A stretch of 19,542 bases of DNA from Bacteroidales bacterium UBA3290 (GTDB lineage: Bacteria > Bacteroidota > Bacteroidia > Bacteroidales > UBA932): NCBI GenBank assembly GCA_002361615.1, contig DETK01000028.1, positions 49,246-68,787 of the forward strand. The letters run 5' to 3'. A program made the position numbers and the translations under genes. Of this stretch, positions 7,495-14,776 are shown one piece after another; within the stretch, counting starts at the first letter, position 1, and each line of letters opens with the position of its first letter. The notes beneath the pieces were generated by a model, which worked only from the letters and a program-made list of their open reading frames with translations, was not told the DNA's origin and made no database searches.

Positions 7495-7514
7495 TATTGT
7501 TCAAATTGCCGTCA

Positions 7515-7541
7515 CAAATATAGGAAATTGTTTTATCTTTG
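7515..7541. promoter_or_regulatory. Divergent -7 boxes for trmH-like gene and glyA
   Basis: The 96-nt gap between the divergent genes holds TATATTTG on the minus strand (7515-7522), about 20 nt before the methyltransferase ATG, and TATCTTTG on the plus strand (7534-7541), about 49 nt before the glyA ATG. Both match TAnnTTTG. The two boxes are 11 nt apart, so polymerase binding at one should interfere with the other. Neither has a perfect TTTG -33 box. Confidence 0.5.
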
Positions 7542-7590
7542 TATATTCTTCACTATAGAGGCAATACTATAAAATAATCGTAACACTTAT

Positions 7591-8871
7591 ATGAAACAAG
7601 ACGTTCAAATTTCCGACCTGATCCGCAAGGAGGAAGAGCGCCAGAGCGAAGGCATCGAGCTCATCGCTTCTGAAAATTTCGTCAGCAAGCAGGTGCTCGA
7701 GGCCCTCGGCAGCGTTTGCACGAACAAATATGCTGAAGGTTATCCCCGCGCCCGCTACTACGGCGGTTGCGAAGTGGTCGACCAGATCGAACAGCTGGCT
7801 ATCGACCGCCTCTGCAAACTTTTCGACGCAGAATACGCCAACGTGCAGCCGCACTCCGGCGCGCAGGCCAACATGGCCGTGTTCTTCACCTGCCTGCAGC
7901 CCGGCGACACCTTCATGGGTCTCGACCTGGCCCACGGCGGTCATCTGACGCACGGCTCCCCGGTCAACATGTCGGGTAAGATGTATCACGCCATTGCCTA
8001 CCAGCTGAACAAGGAAACCGGTCTGGTAGACTACGACGACATGGAGCGCAAAGCTTTGGAATACAAGCCGAAGCTCATTATCGGCGGCGCCTCCGCCTAC
8101 TCCCGTGAATGGGATTGGGCCCGTATGCGCGAAATCGCCGACAAGGTAGGCGCCATCTTCATGGTCGACATGGCACACCCTGCCGGTCTGATTGCCGCAG
8201 GCCTGCTGAAGAACCCTGTGAAGTATGCCCACATCGTGACCTCCACCACGCACAAGACCCTCCGTGGCCCGCGTGGCGGCGTCATCCTCATCGGCAAGGA
8301 CTTCGACAACCCGTGGGGCATCACCACGCCGAAGGGCGAAATCAAGAAGATGAGCGCGATGATCAACTCCGCCGTCTTCCCGGGCATCCAGGGCGGTCCG
8401 CTCGAGCACTGCATCGCCGCCAAGGCCGTGGCCTTCTACGAGGCCCTGCAGCCTGAGTTCCGCGACTATCAGATCCAGGTCCAGAAGAACGCCAAGGCAC
8501 TCGCCGAAGCCTTCATCAAGAAGGGCTACTACATCGTCTCCGGCGGTACCGACAACCACCTGATGCTGATCGACCTCCGCACGAAGTTCCCCGACCTGAC
8601 CGGTAAGGTGGCCGAGAAAGCCCTCGTCCGCGCGGGCATCACCGTCAACAAGAACATGGTGCCGTTCGACAGCCGCAGCGCCTTCCAGACTTCCGGTCTC
8701 CGCGTCGGTACGCCGGCCGTTACCTCCCGCGGCCTCGTCGAGAAAGACATGCCGGGCATCGTCGATCTGATCGACAAGGTCCTCTGCAATGTCGAAAACG
8801 ACCAGATCATCGAGGAAGTCCGCCAGCAGGTGAAGATGAAGATGAACGGTCTGCCGCTGAACCGCTGGTAG
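7591..8871 (+). CDS. glyA: Serine hydroxymethyltransferase
   Basis: GlyA is a cytosolic PLP enzyme that interconverts serine and glycine while moving a one-carbon unit to or from tetrahydrofolate, the main source of C1 units for purines, thymidylate and methionine. The 426-residue product has the usual length. Visible signatures are IELIASENFVS near the N-terminus, NKYAEGYP.ARYYGG, the HSGAQAN cofactor loop, the MVDMAHPAGLIAAG segment with the PLP-binding Asp, and the Schiff-base lysine (Lys222) in STTHKTLRGPRGG. The start ATG lies 49 nt after a TATCTTTG -7 box. The stop is 7 nt before a copied tRNA-tail/terminator sequence that ends the transcript. Confidence 0.98.
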   Translation: MKQDVQISDLIRKEEERQSEGIELIASENFVSKQVLEALGSVCTNKYAEGYPRARYYGGCEVVDQIEQLAIDRLCKLFDAEYANVQPHSGAQANMAVFFTCLQPGDTFMGLDLAHGGHLTHGSPVNMSGKMYHAIAYQLNKETGLVDYDDMERKALEYKPKLIIGGASAYSREWDWARMREIADKVGAIFMVDMAHPAGLIAAGLLKNPVKYAHIVTSTTHKTLRGPRGGVILIGKDFDNPWGITTPKGEIKKMSAMINSAVFPGIQGGPLEHCIAAKAVAFYEALQPEFRDYQIQVQKNAKALAEAFIKKGYYIVSGGTDNHLMLIDLRTKFPDLTGKVAEKALVRAGITVNKNMVPFDSRSAFQTSGLRVGTPAVTSRGLVEKDMPGIVDLIDKVLCNVENDQIIEEVRQQVKMKMNGLPLNRW

Positions 8872-8878
8872 ACCGGGC

Positions 8879-8937
8879 CACCTCTTCCCGACAAAATCAA
8901 AAAACTCACTGTCAGACGGCAGTGAGTTTTTTTGTAT
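8879..8937 (+). repeat. 59-bp inverted repeat, copy 2 (tRNA-Pro tail relic plus terminator)
   Basis: It begins 7 nt after the glyA stop with CACCTCTTCCCGACA, identical to the last 13 nt of tRNA-Pro plus the two following bases, and continues through an A-rich spacer, the same hairpin and T7GTAT. Upstream of 8879 the similarity to the tRNA stops, so no tRNA body is present. It is in inverted orientation to the copy at 6797-6855. Confidence 0.9.
8899..8935 (+). terminator. Intrinsic terminator of glyA
   Basis: A 13-bp stem (8899-8911 with 8920-8932; ACTCACTG/CAGTGAGT core extended by A-T pairs) closes an 8-nt loop and ends in a T-run. It is identical in core, loop and T-run to the reverse complement of the tRNA-Pro terminator. 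Confidence 0.88.
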
Positions 8938-8972
8938 AGCGCGTCCAGGTTTCCCGCATCGCTTAGGAGCGC

Positions 8973-9003
8973 CGGCCATAAAAATTGGGCTGTTTTATGG
9001 CCG
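8973..9003. repeat. Tandem palindrome, unit 1 (GGCCATAAAA hairpin)
   Basis: CGGCCATAAAA (8973-8983) pairs perfectly with TTTTATGGCCG (8993-9003), an 11-bp stem with a 9-nt loop centred on GGG. The same stem and loop length recur in unit 2, whose CGGCC starts 52 nt later. It lies in the non-coding strip between convergent glyA and the end of the rnf operon. Confidence 0.85.
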
Positions 9004-9021
9004 AGAGAGCGTAAAATAGGC

Positions 9022-9058
9022 TTCCGGCCATAAAATATGGGAGTTTTTATGGCCGGAA
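9022..9058. repeat. Tandem palindrome, unit 2 (GGCCATAAAA hairpin)
   Basis: TTCCGGCCATAAAA (9022-9035) pairs perfectly with TTTTATGGCCGGAA (9045-9058), a 14-bp stem with a 9-nt loop that again contains GGG. Within the shared 31 nt, both stem arms are identical to unit 1 and only loop bases differ. Confidence 0.85.
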
Positions 9059-9074
9059 CGTCTCCATAATGCTA

Positions 9075-9098
9075 GGAGGTGGCTTTTCGGCCACCTCC
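9075..9098. terminator. Hairpin at the end of the rnf-TPR operon
   Basis: GGAGGTGGC (9075-9083) pairs with GCCACCTCC (9090-9098), a 9-bp G+C-rich stem with a 6-nt loop, 10 nt past the stop of the minus-strand TPR gene. The T-run (9105-9110) follows it on the plus strand, so it fits a plus-strand terminator best. On the minus strand no T-run follows, but it may still help end or protect the rnf transcript. Confidence 0.55.
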
Positions 9099-9108
9099 AT
9101 CATCTTTT

Positions 9109-9393
9109 TTACGGGTTCATCAAATCTACGTTGACGAAACGGATGATGTCGTAGATCGACTCGATGGCCGCGTCGGCGGGACCGTCGGGGTCGAGGAGCT
9201 TCGCCTTGTTGAGATGGTTGATGGCTTCGCCCCAGAGCTGCTGCCGGCGGTAGAGATTGCCCAGCATATACCAGCCTTGGGGGTTGTCGGGTTCGCGCTT
9301 GACGAACTCGCGCAGGGACTGATGCGCCTCTTCGAGCTTTCCGGCCCGAAGAAGCGCCTCAATGTCCGGGAGGGTCAACGGTTTGTGATTCAT
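9109..9393 (-). CDS. Short TPR-repeat protein
   Basis: The 94-residue product has a helical repeat pattern typical of tetratricopeptide repeats: an N-terminal ALLRAGKLEEAHQSLREFVK unit, then GWYMLGNLYRRQQLWGEAINHLNKAKLLDPD, about two to two and a half repeats. It should be a soluble protein-interaction module; no signal peptide is seen. Its ATG overlaps the rnfA stop (TAATG), making it the last gene of the rnf run and probably translated by coupling. Its partner is unknown. Position suggests, but does not show, a role in Rnf assembly or regulation. Confidence 0.8.
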   Translation of the reverse strand: MNHKPLTLPDIEALLRAGKLEEAHQSLREFVKREPDNPQGWYMLGNLYRRQQLWGEAINHLNKAKLLDPDGPADAAIESIYDIIRFVNVDLMNP

Positions 9394-9998
9394 TACACCA
9401 GGCCGGAGAAACCCATGAAGGCGAGTGCCATGATGCCGGCCGTCAGCAGGGCGATGGGAACACCCTTGAAAGACTTGGGCACATTGCTCAGCTCAAGCTG
9501 CTCGCGGATACCCGCGAAGAGGATCAGCGCCAGGCCGTAGCCGATGGCCGTGGCGATGGAGAAGAGCATAGCTTCGCCGAGGCCCAGCATACGGGCACCT
9601 TCGGCAAAACCGAAATTGTATTCGTTGGTCACCACCTGGATGGCCACGCCCAATACCACGCAGTTGGTGGTGATCAGGGGCAGGAAGATACCCAGGGCCT
9701 GATAGAGCGAGGGGCTGATCTTCTTGATGATGATCTCGACCATCTGCACGAGCGAGGCGATCACGAGGATGAAGCTCACCGTCTGGAGGAAAACCAGATT
9801 GAAGGGCACCAGCACATATTTCTGCAGCAGGAAGGTCACCAGCGTGGCGATGGCCATCACGAAGGTGACGGCGGCGGTCATGCCGACGGCCGTGTTGACC
9901 TTCTTCGATACGCCCAGGAACGGACATACGCCCAGGAACTGGCTCAGGACGATATTGTTGACAAATATCGCGGAAATGAAAATAAGCAGGATCTTCAT
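9393..9998 (-). CDS. rnfA: Rnf electron transport complex subunit A
   Basis: RnfA is an integral inner-membrane subunit of the ion-translocating ferredoxin:NAD+ oxidoreductase and a homologue of NqrE. The 201-residue product has about six hydrophobic segments, the N-terminal FVNNIVLSQFLGVCPFLGVS segment and the central LPLITTNCVVLG segment. Those two Cys-containing half-helices are where RnfA and RnfE of other species are thought to hold an iron-sulfur centre within the membrane. It starts 3 nt after rnfE and its stop overlaps the TPR gene. The length is normal for the family. Confidence 0.96.
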   Translation of the reverse strand: MKILLIFISAIFVNNIVLSQFLGVCPFLGVSKKVNTAVGMTAAVTFVMAIATLVTFLLQKYVLVPFNLVFLQTVSFILVIASLVQMVEIIIKKISPSLYQALGIFLPLITTNCVVLGVAIQVVTNEYNFGFAEGARMLGLGEAMLFSIATAIGYGLALILFAGIREQLELSNVPKSFKGVPIALLTAGIMALAFMGFSGLV

Positions 9999-10001
9999 AG
10001 T

Positions 10002-10595
10002 TTATGCCTTATTGGTGATCTTTCTGAAAACGACCATGAGATAGGCCAGCACGATGAATGCGCCAGGCGCAAGGACGAAGGCGAGCATGCCGTCGCCCTG
10101 GAGGAACTTCCAGCCGAAGGCCGAACCGCTGCCCAGGATCTCACGCACCAGACCGATGGCGGTCAGGGCGATGGTGAAGCCCAGGCCGATACCCACGCCG
10201 TCGAGCGCGGAATCACCCACGCTGTTCTTGTTGGCGAAGGCCTCGGCGCGGCCCAGGATGATACAGTTGACCACGATCAGCGGCAGGAAGATGCCCAGTG
10301 CGTCATAGAGCACCGGAACATAGGCCTGCAGGAGAAGCTGGACGATGGTCACAAACGATGCGATAACCACGATATAGCACGGGATGCGGACCTTGTCGGG
10401 AATGATCCGGGCAATGGCCGAGATGGTGATGTTCGACAGGATCAGCACGATCATCGTAGCCAGACCCATGCCCATACCGTTGATGGCCGACGTTGTCGTT
10501 CCCAGCGTCGGGCACATACCCAGGACGAGCACGAACGTGGGATTGTTCTTGACGATGCCGTCGACAATCAGCTGTAATTTGCTATTGCTGCTCAT
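10002..10595 (-). CDS. rnfE: Rnf electron transport complex subunit E
   Basis: RnfE is the membrane subunit paralogous to RnfA (NqrD homologue). The 197-residue product carries the matching half-helix motifs NPTFVLVLGMCPTLG..TSAINGMGMG near residues 18-42 and LPLIVVNCIILGRAEAFA in the middle, with about six membrane segments. The ATG overlaps the rnfG stop (ATGA), so translation is likely coupled. With rnfA it forms the inverted-topology pair at the core of the complex. Confidence 0.96.
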   Translation of the reverse strand: MSSNSKLQLIVDGIVKNNPTFVLVLGMCPTLGTTTSAINGMGMGLATMIVLILSNITISAIARIIPDKVRIPCYIVVIASFVTIVQLLLQAYVPVLYDALGIFLPLIVVNCIILGRAEAFANKNSVGDSALDGVGIGLGFTIALTAIGLVREILGSGSAFGWKFLQGDGMLAFVLAPGAFIVLAYLMVVFRKITNKA

Positions 10596-11170
10596 TGCTC
10601 AATCGTATTAGGGGTTGCACAGTTGTTCTTGAACACTTCGTAGGCGGCGCCCACACCCTTGAGGAAGGCACGCGACGTGATGGTCGAAGCCGTGATGGCG
10701 TCGATCTCGCCGCCGTCCTTCTTGACCGAGAGGTTGTTCACCGCGGGATTCTTGCCCTTGACCTGCTGACGCGGGGCGATGTTCTCGTCCACGAGTTTCG
10801 CACCCAGGCCCGGCGTCTCGGAATGGGAGATGACGGAAGTGTTATAGACCGTTCCGTCGGGCGTGAAGCCGACCATCAGCTGGAGCGGACCGCCGAAGCC
10901 GCCGACCGACACCTTGATGGCGTAGCCGACCGGTTCGCCGCCGACCGTGGCGGTGTAGATCTGGCCGCCTTCAACGTCGCGGACAGCTTCGGAAGGGACG
11001 TTGTCGAATTGCGGCGTCACGGCGGCGATGGCCGCGTTGACCTTCTGAATCTCGGAGGCCTCGATCGGGGCCTTGGTCACCGCATAGACGGTACCCAGCA
11101 GGGCTGAGCACACGAGGCAGATGCCGGAAAGCACCAGCACCATATTGCCGAATGTAGATTTTGCTGCCAT
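10592..11170 (-). CDS. rnfG: Rnf electron transport complex subunit G (FMN-binding)
   Basis: RnfG carries a covalent FMN on the periplasmic side of the complex and relays electrons. The 192-residue product has one N-terminal membrane anchor (about residues 9-31) followed by an FMN-binding domain with GYAIKVSVGGFGGPLQLMVG and SHSETPGLGAK. The flavinylation site reads D-A-I-T-A-S-T-I-T-S; by alignment with the usual Dxx(S/T)GAT motif, Thr163 would take the FMN, with Ala where Gly is most common. An ApbE-type transferase is needed for this but is not in the window. The start overlaps the rnfD stop (TAATG). Confidence 0.95.
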   Translation of the reverse strand: MAAKSTFGNMVLVLSGICLVCSALLGTVYAVTKAPIEASEIQKVNAAIAAVTPQFDNVPSEAVRDVEGGQIYTATVGGEPVGYAIKVSVGGFGGPLQLMVGFTPDGTVYNTSVISHSETPGLGAKLVDENIAPRQQVKGKNPAVNNLSVKKDGGEIDAITASTITSRAFLKGVGAAYEVFKNNCATPNTIEQ

Positions 11171-12159
11171 TATTTCTTAACCTCCCCAAACCGGCGCGGT
11201 TTGCAATATTTGTTGAGCAGAGGAACCGTACAGTTCATGATCAGGATGGCGAACGAAACGCCCTCCGGATAGGAACCGAAATAGCGGACGAAGACCGTGA
11301 TCAGACCGATGCCGATACCGAAGATGATCTGGCCCTTGGTGGTCATCGGAGAGGTCACGTAGTCGGTCGCCATGAAGATGGCACCCAGCAGCAGACCACC
11401 CGTGAAGAGGTTGAACACCGGATTGGTGAAACGCTCGGGATCGGCCAGCCAGAAGATGCCGGACACCACGAAGACCGTGCAGAGGATGGTCACCGGGATG
11501 GTGGCCTTGATCACGCGGCGGCAGAGCAGGTAGATGAAGCCCAGGATCAGCGCGACGGCTGAGAACTCACCGGCCGAACCGCCCATGTTGAAGAAGAACT
11601 GCTGGGAGAAGGTCAGGTTGTCAGCGGTCAGTTCGGAAAGGGTCATTCCGTTCTTGAGGCCTTCCTTGACCGCACCCAGCGGCGTGGCGCCGGAGAAGGC
11701 GTCCACCAGACCGAACATCGAACCGGAATCGTCCCAGGTCGTCATCAGCACCGGGAAAGAGACCAGCAGGAAGACACGGCCCACCAGGGCGGGGTTGAAA
11801 ATATTCTGTCCCAGACCGCCGAAGGTCATCTTGGCGACACCGATGGCGACCACCGAGCCGATGACGATGAGCCACCACGGAGAATTCGGGGGCAGGTTGA
11901 GCGCCAGCAGGCAACCGGTGACGACGGCCGACAGGTCGCTGACCGTAACCGGCCGCTTGAGCAGGTATTTCTGGATCAGGAATTCCGTCAGCACGCAGGC
12001 GGCGGCACCCACGAGAATGAGCATCAGCGCCGACCAGCCGCTGGAGAGAATCGACACCAGCATGGCCGGGGCAAGGGCGATGAGCACGTCGCGCATGATC
12101 GACTGCGTGCTCTCCTTGCCGTGGGTATGAGGAGAAGGTGATACGAGAAGTTTGTTCAT
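11170..12159 (-). CDS. rnfD: Rnf electron transport complex subunit D
   Basis: RnfD is a polytopic inner-membrane subunit (NqrB homologue) with covalent FMN. The 329-residue product begins with the family's SPSPHTHGKESTQSIMRDV segment, has about nine to ten hydrophobic segments, and carries the flavinylation motif DAFSGATPLGAVK with Thr159 as the expected FMN attachment site. MATDYVTSPMTTKGQIIFGIGIG and YPEGVSFAILIMN near the C-terminus are typical of RnfD/NqrB. It begins 7 nt after the rnfC stop. Confidence 0.96.
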   Translation of the reverse strand: MNKLLVSPSPHTHGKESTQSIMRDVLIALAPAMLVSILSSGWSALMLILVGAAACVLTEFLIQKYLLKRPVTVSDLSAVVTGCLLALNLPPNSPWWLIVIGSVVAIGVAKMTFGGLGQNIFNPALVGRVFLLVSFPVLMTTWDDSGSMFGLVDAFSGATPLGAVKEGLKNGMTLSELTADNLTFSQQFFFNMGGSAGEFSAVALILGFIYLLCRRVIKATIPVTILCTVFVVSGIFWLADPERFTNPVFNLFTGGLLLGAIFMATDYVTSPMTTKGQIIFGIGIGLITVFVRYFGSYPEGVSFAILIMNCTVPLLNKYCKPRRFGEVKK

Positions 12160-12166
12160 CGGTCGT

Positions 12167-13504
12167 CTATTTTTTAGGTCTGCTACGCATAATCTTCATT
12201 ACTTCCGCCTTACTGATGCGGATCATATCGACCAGCGGGATCTGGGCCGGGCAGGTGAAGCTGCAGCAGCCGCACTCGATGCAGTCGAAGACGCGCTCCT
12301 TCTCGAGTTCGTCGAACCGGCCGCCGGCACGGCTGAGCTTGTTGAGCAGCCACGGCTCCAGGCCCATCGGGCAGGCCGAGGCGCACTTGGCGCAGCGGAT
12401 ACAGTTGGATTCGGGTTTACGGCGCGTCTCCGCTTCGGTCAGTACCAGGATGGCACCGTTGGCCTTGACCGTGGCAGCGTCGAGGTTGGCGATGGCACGG
12501 CCCATCATCGGACCGCCGCTGATCACCTTGGCAGCCTTTTCGGGCACGCCGCCCGCCACTTCGAGGATCTTCGACATCGGCGTACCGATGCGCACCTTAT
12601 AGTTGTGCTGCACGGGGAGGCAGCCGCCCGTCACGGTGATGACGTTGTCGATCAGCGGCTTGTTCTTCTGGACCGCTTCATAGACGGCCAGCGAGGTGCC
12701 GACGTTCTGCACCACGGCGCCCGTATCGATCGGCAGGGCGCCCGAGGGGACCTGACGGCGGATGACCGCGTCGATGAGCTGTTTCTCACCACCCTGCGGG
12801 TAGCGTTTCTTGAGGACGACCACTTCGATCTGCGGGAATTCGCGGGCCGCCTCGGTCATCGAGGCGATGGCCGCAGGCTTGTTCTCCTCGATACCCACAT
12901 AGCCGCGGGTCACGCCGAGCGCCTTCATCATGATGGCGCCGCCGATGAGGATCTCGCGGGGACGTTCCCGCATGATGCGGTCGTCACTCGTCAGGTAAGG
13001 CTCGCACTCGGTTCCGTTGAGAATCACGCACTCGGCCTTCTTGTCCTTCGGAGGGGCGAGTTTGACGTGCGTCGGGAACGAAGCGCCGCCCAGGCCGACA
13101 ACGCCGGCCTTCTTGACTTTCTCGATAATCTCTTCCGGCGTATAGGGAATATCCTTGACGACGGTGTCGCTTCTGTCGATGTCTTCCATCCACTCGTCGC
13201 CTTCGACCGTGATCTCGACGTGCGGGACCAGGTTGCCGGCAATGTCGGCGCGGGGGCCGATCGATTTGACGGTACCCGACACGGGGGAGTGGACGAAGCC
13301 GGAGATGAAACCGGCGGGCTCGGCAATCACCTGCCCCACCTTCACGTGGTCGCCCACGGCCACTACGGGCGTGGCCGGTGCGCCCAGATGCTGCGCCATC
13401 GAAACATAGGCGGTCTCGATCGCAGGGAAGATCTCGATCGCAGCTTCTGCGGAGATCTTGTTGTCGTGCGGATGCACGCCGCCGATTCTAAACGTTTTCT
13501 TCAT
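12167..13504 (-). CDS. rnfC: Rnf electron transport complex subunit C
   Basis: RnfC is the cytoplasmic NADH-side subunit, related to complex I NuoF, with FMN and two [4Fe-4S] clusters. The 445-residue product shows the N-terminal GGVHPHDNK and barrel-sandwich segment, the Gly-rich VGLGGASFPTHVK flavin/nucleotide site followed by ILNGTECEPYLTSDD, and two ferredoxin motifs, CIRCAKCASACP (about 368-379) and CIECGCCSFTCP (about 408-419). It lacks the long Ala/Lys-rich C-terminal extension of the gammaproteobacterial protein. The start lies 17 nt inside the end of rnfB, so the two are translationally coupled. Confidence 0.97.
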   Translation of the reverse strand: MKKTFRIGGVHPHDNKISAEAAIEIFPAIETAYVSMAQHLGAPATPVVAVGDHVKVGQVIAEPAGFISGFVHSPVSGTVKSIGPRADIAGNLVPHVEITVEGDEWMEDIDRSDTVVKDIPYTPEEIIEKVKKAGVVGLGGASFPTHVKLAPPKDKKAECVILNGTECEPYLTSDDRIMRERPREILIGGAIMMKALGVTRGYVGIEENKPAAIASMTEAAREFPQIEVVVLKKRYPQGGEKQLIDAVIRRQVPSGALPIDTGAVVQNVGTSLAVYEAVQKNKPLIDNVITVTGGCLPVQHNYKVRIGTPMSKILEVAGGVPEKAAKVISGGPMMGRAIANLDAATVKANGAILVLTEAETRRKPESNCIRCAKCASACPMGLEPWLLNKLSRAGGRFDELEKERVFDCIECGCCSFTCPAQIPLVDMIRISKAEVMKIMRSRPKK

Positions 13505-14345
13505 TGGGCTTGGCGATTACGGGTTTGGGAGGGAAATTCACTTCGTTGATGGCGTGGGTCGGACAGACCTCCACGCACTTGCGGCAGAGCTTGCACTTGG
13601 TGAAGTCGATGTAAGCCACGTTGTTCTCGACCGTGATGGCGCCGAACGGGCAGGTCTTGGCGCATTTGCCGCAGCCGATACAGCCGGCGGTGCAGGCCTT
13701 GCGGGTGAGGGCACCTTTGTCCTTGTTGACGCACAGGACCGTAACCCTTCTGTTCTTGAACCCCTTGGGACGGAGTTCGATGATGCTCTTGGGGCAAGCC
13801 TTCACACAAGCGCCGCAGGCGGTACACTTGTTTTCATCCACCACGGCGACACCTTTTTCGGGATCGACATGGATCGCATCGAACTTGCAGGCGGCCTCGC
13901 AGTCGCCTTTGCCCAGACAGCCGAACTTGCAGCCGGTATCACCGCTGTAGAGGCTGGCCATCACCTTGCAGGAAGCATAGCCGTCATACACGTTGGTACG
14001 GGGACGGCTGGCCAGCGTGCCGTTGCAGCGGACGACGGCCACCTTCGGAGCGGACTCCTCGACGGCGCGGCCGAGCGCCTGGGCGACCTTGGCCATTACC
14101 GGATTACCGCCGACCGGGCAGAAGAAGCCTTCCATGCTCGGAGCCTTCACCACATTCTCGGCGAAGGCGTGGCATCCTGCCTGTCCGCAGCCGCCGCAAT
14201 TGGCTCCGGGAAGGATTGACTCGACGGTTGCGATCCGCGGGTCTTCCTCAACCTTGAACTTCTGTGCCACGAAGTAGAGCACAACTGCGAACAGCAGCCC
14301 GAGGGCCACCAGACAAGCAATTGTAATAAGGATAGTTCCAGTCAT
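13488..14345 (-). CDS. rnfB: Rnf electron transport complex subunit B (ferredoxin-accepting)
   Basis: RnfB is the entry point for electrons from reduced ferredoxin. The 285-residue product has one N-terminal membrane helix (about 5-27), then the CX2CX4CX17C [4Fe-4S] motif at Cys50, 53, 58 and 76 (CGGCGQAGC...FFCP). Further cluster motifs follow: a GCLGKGDCEAACKF segment, CTACGACVKACP, CIGCGKCAKTCP and CKLCRKCVEVCP. The multiple ferredoxin domains make it the longer, cluster-rich form found in anaerobes rather than the short enterobacterial RsxB. The ATG overlaps the stop of the RseC-like gene (ATGA). Confidence 0.97.
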   Translation of the reverse strand: MTGTILITIACLVALGLLFAVVLYFVAQKFKVEEDPRIATVESILPGANCGGCGQAGCHAFAENVVKAPSMEGFFCPVGGNPVMAKVAQALGRAVEESAPKVAVVRCNGTLASRPRTNVYDGYASCKVMASLYSGDTGCKFGCLGKGDCEAACKFDAIHVDPEKGVAVVDENKCTACGACVKACPKSIIELRPKGFKNRRVTVLCVNKDKGALTRKACTAGCIGCGKCAKTCPFGAITVENNVAYIDFTKCKLCRKCVEVCPTHAINEVNFPPKPVIAKPNEENV

Positions 14346-14776
14346 TTAGCTTGTTTTTCGATTGAAAAGATAAATATTTTGGAAATTCTGTTTCTGAAAA
14401 GATAGACCCCCAGATAGTAAAGCGCGACGATGCCCAGGGAGCCCAGTCCCATGGCCAGTTCGCTCGCGCCGCAGAGGGAAAACACCAGGATCGAGGCCAT
14501 CAGCACGATCAAAGGCACCACATATGCGAGCCAGATGGCCTGCGTACCCATAGCGGAACTCATCACGACGTTGACCGTCTCACCCACCTGGTAGTCCGCG
14601 GCGAGCGTGGAGATGTCCTGCGCCACCTCGACCACCTTGACGGCCTGGTCGGAGGCGCCGCAGACGGCTTTTGCATGGCAGGCCGCACAGGCCGACTTGT
14701 TGAGGATTTCGACGGAGATGTAGTCCTTGTCGACCGAGATTACCTTGCCTTCGTGTTCGATACGTTCCTTTGCCAT
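14342..14776 (-). CDS. RseC/MucC-like membrane protein (SoxR-reducing system family)
   Basis: The 144-residue product matches the RseC family: an N-terminal region with EGKVISVDKDYISVEI and a CX2CX5C cysteine set (Cys30, Cys33, Cys39 in SACAACHAKAVC), then two membrane helices (about 80-102 and 107-127) and a short basic tail. Relatives are known as a positive regulator of sigma-E and as part of the SoxR-reducing system with Rsx/Rnf. Its place just before rnfB, sharing ATGA with it, fits a role with the Rnf complex; whether it binds a cluster or aids assembly is inference. It starts inside the dnaB stop (TAATG). Confidence 0.9.
   Translation of the reverse strand: MAKERIEHEGKVISVDKDYISVEILNKSACAACHAKAVCGASDQAVKVVEVAQDISTLAADYQVGETVNVVMSSAMGTQAIWLAYVVPLIVLMASILVFSLCGASELAMGLGSLGIVALYYLGVYLFRNRISKIFIFSIEKQAK

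Noticed and set aside
7495..7590. Riboswitch upstream of glyA
   Set aside because: The leader after the -7 box is under 50 nt, with no paired structure or glycine/folate-type motif visible.
6797..8937. attL/attR of an integrated element at tRNA-Pro
   Set aside because: The repeats are inverted rather than direct, and the enclosed segment holds only housekeeping genes with no integrase.
7567..8979. 470-codon frame opposite glyA
   Set aside because: Antisense shadow of a certain gene; no homology-like motifs and it runs through the glyA terminator.
8938..9110. CRISPR-like repeat array
   Set aside because: There are just two hairpin units with no regular unique spacers and no cas genes.
10682..10711. 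RnfG lacking a proper flavinylation motif
   Set aside because: The site reads D-A-I-T-A-S-T instead of D-xx-S-G-A-T, but Asp and the acceptor Thr are in place and Ala for Gly is a mild change, so loss of function is not supported.
12152..13549. 465-codon frame opposite rnfC
   Set aside because: Antisense shadow with Arg/Asp/His-rich low-complexity translation.
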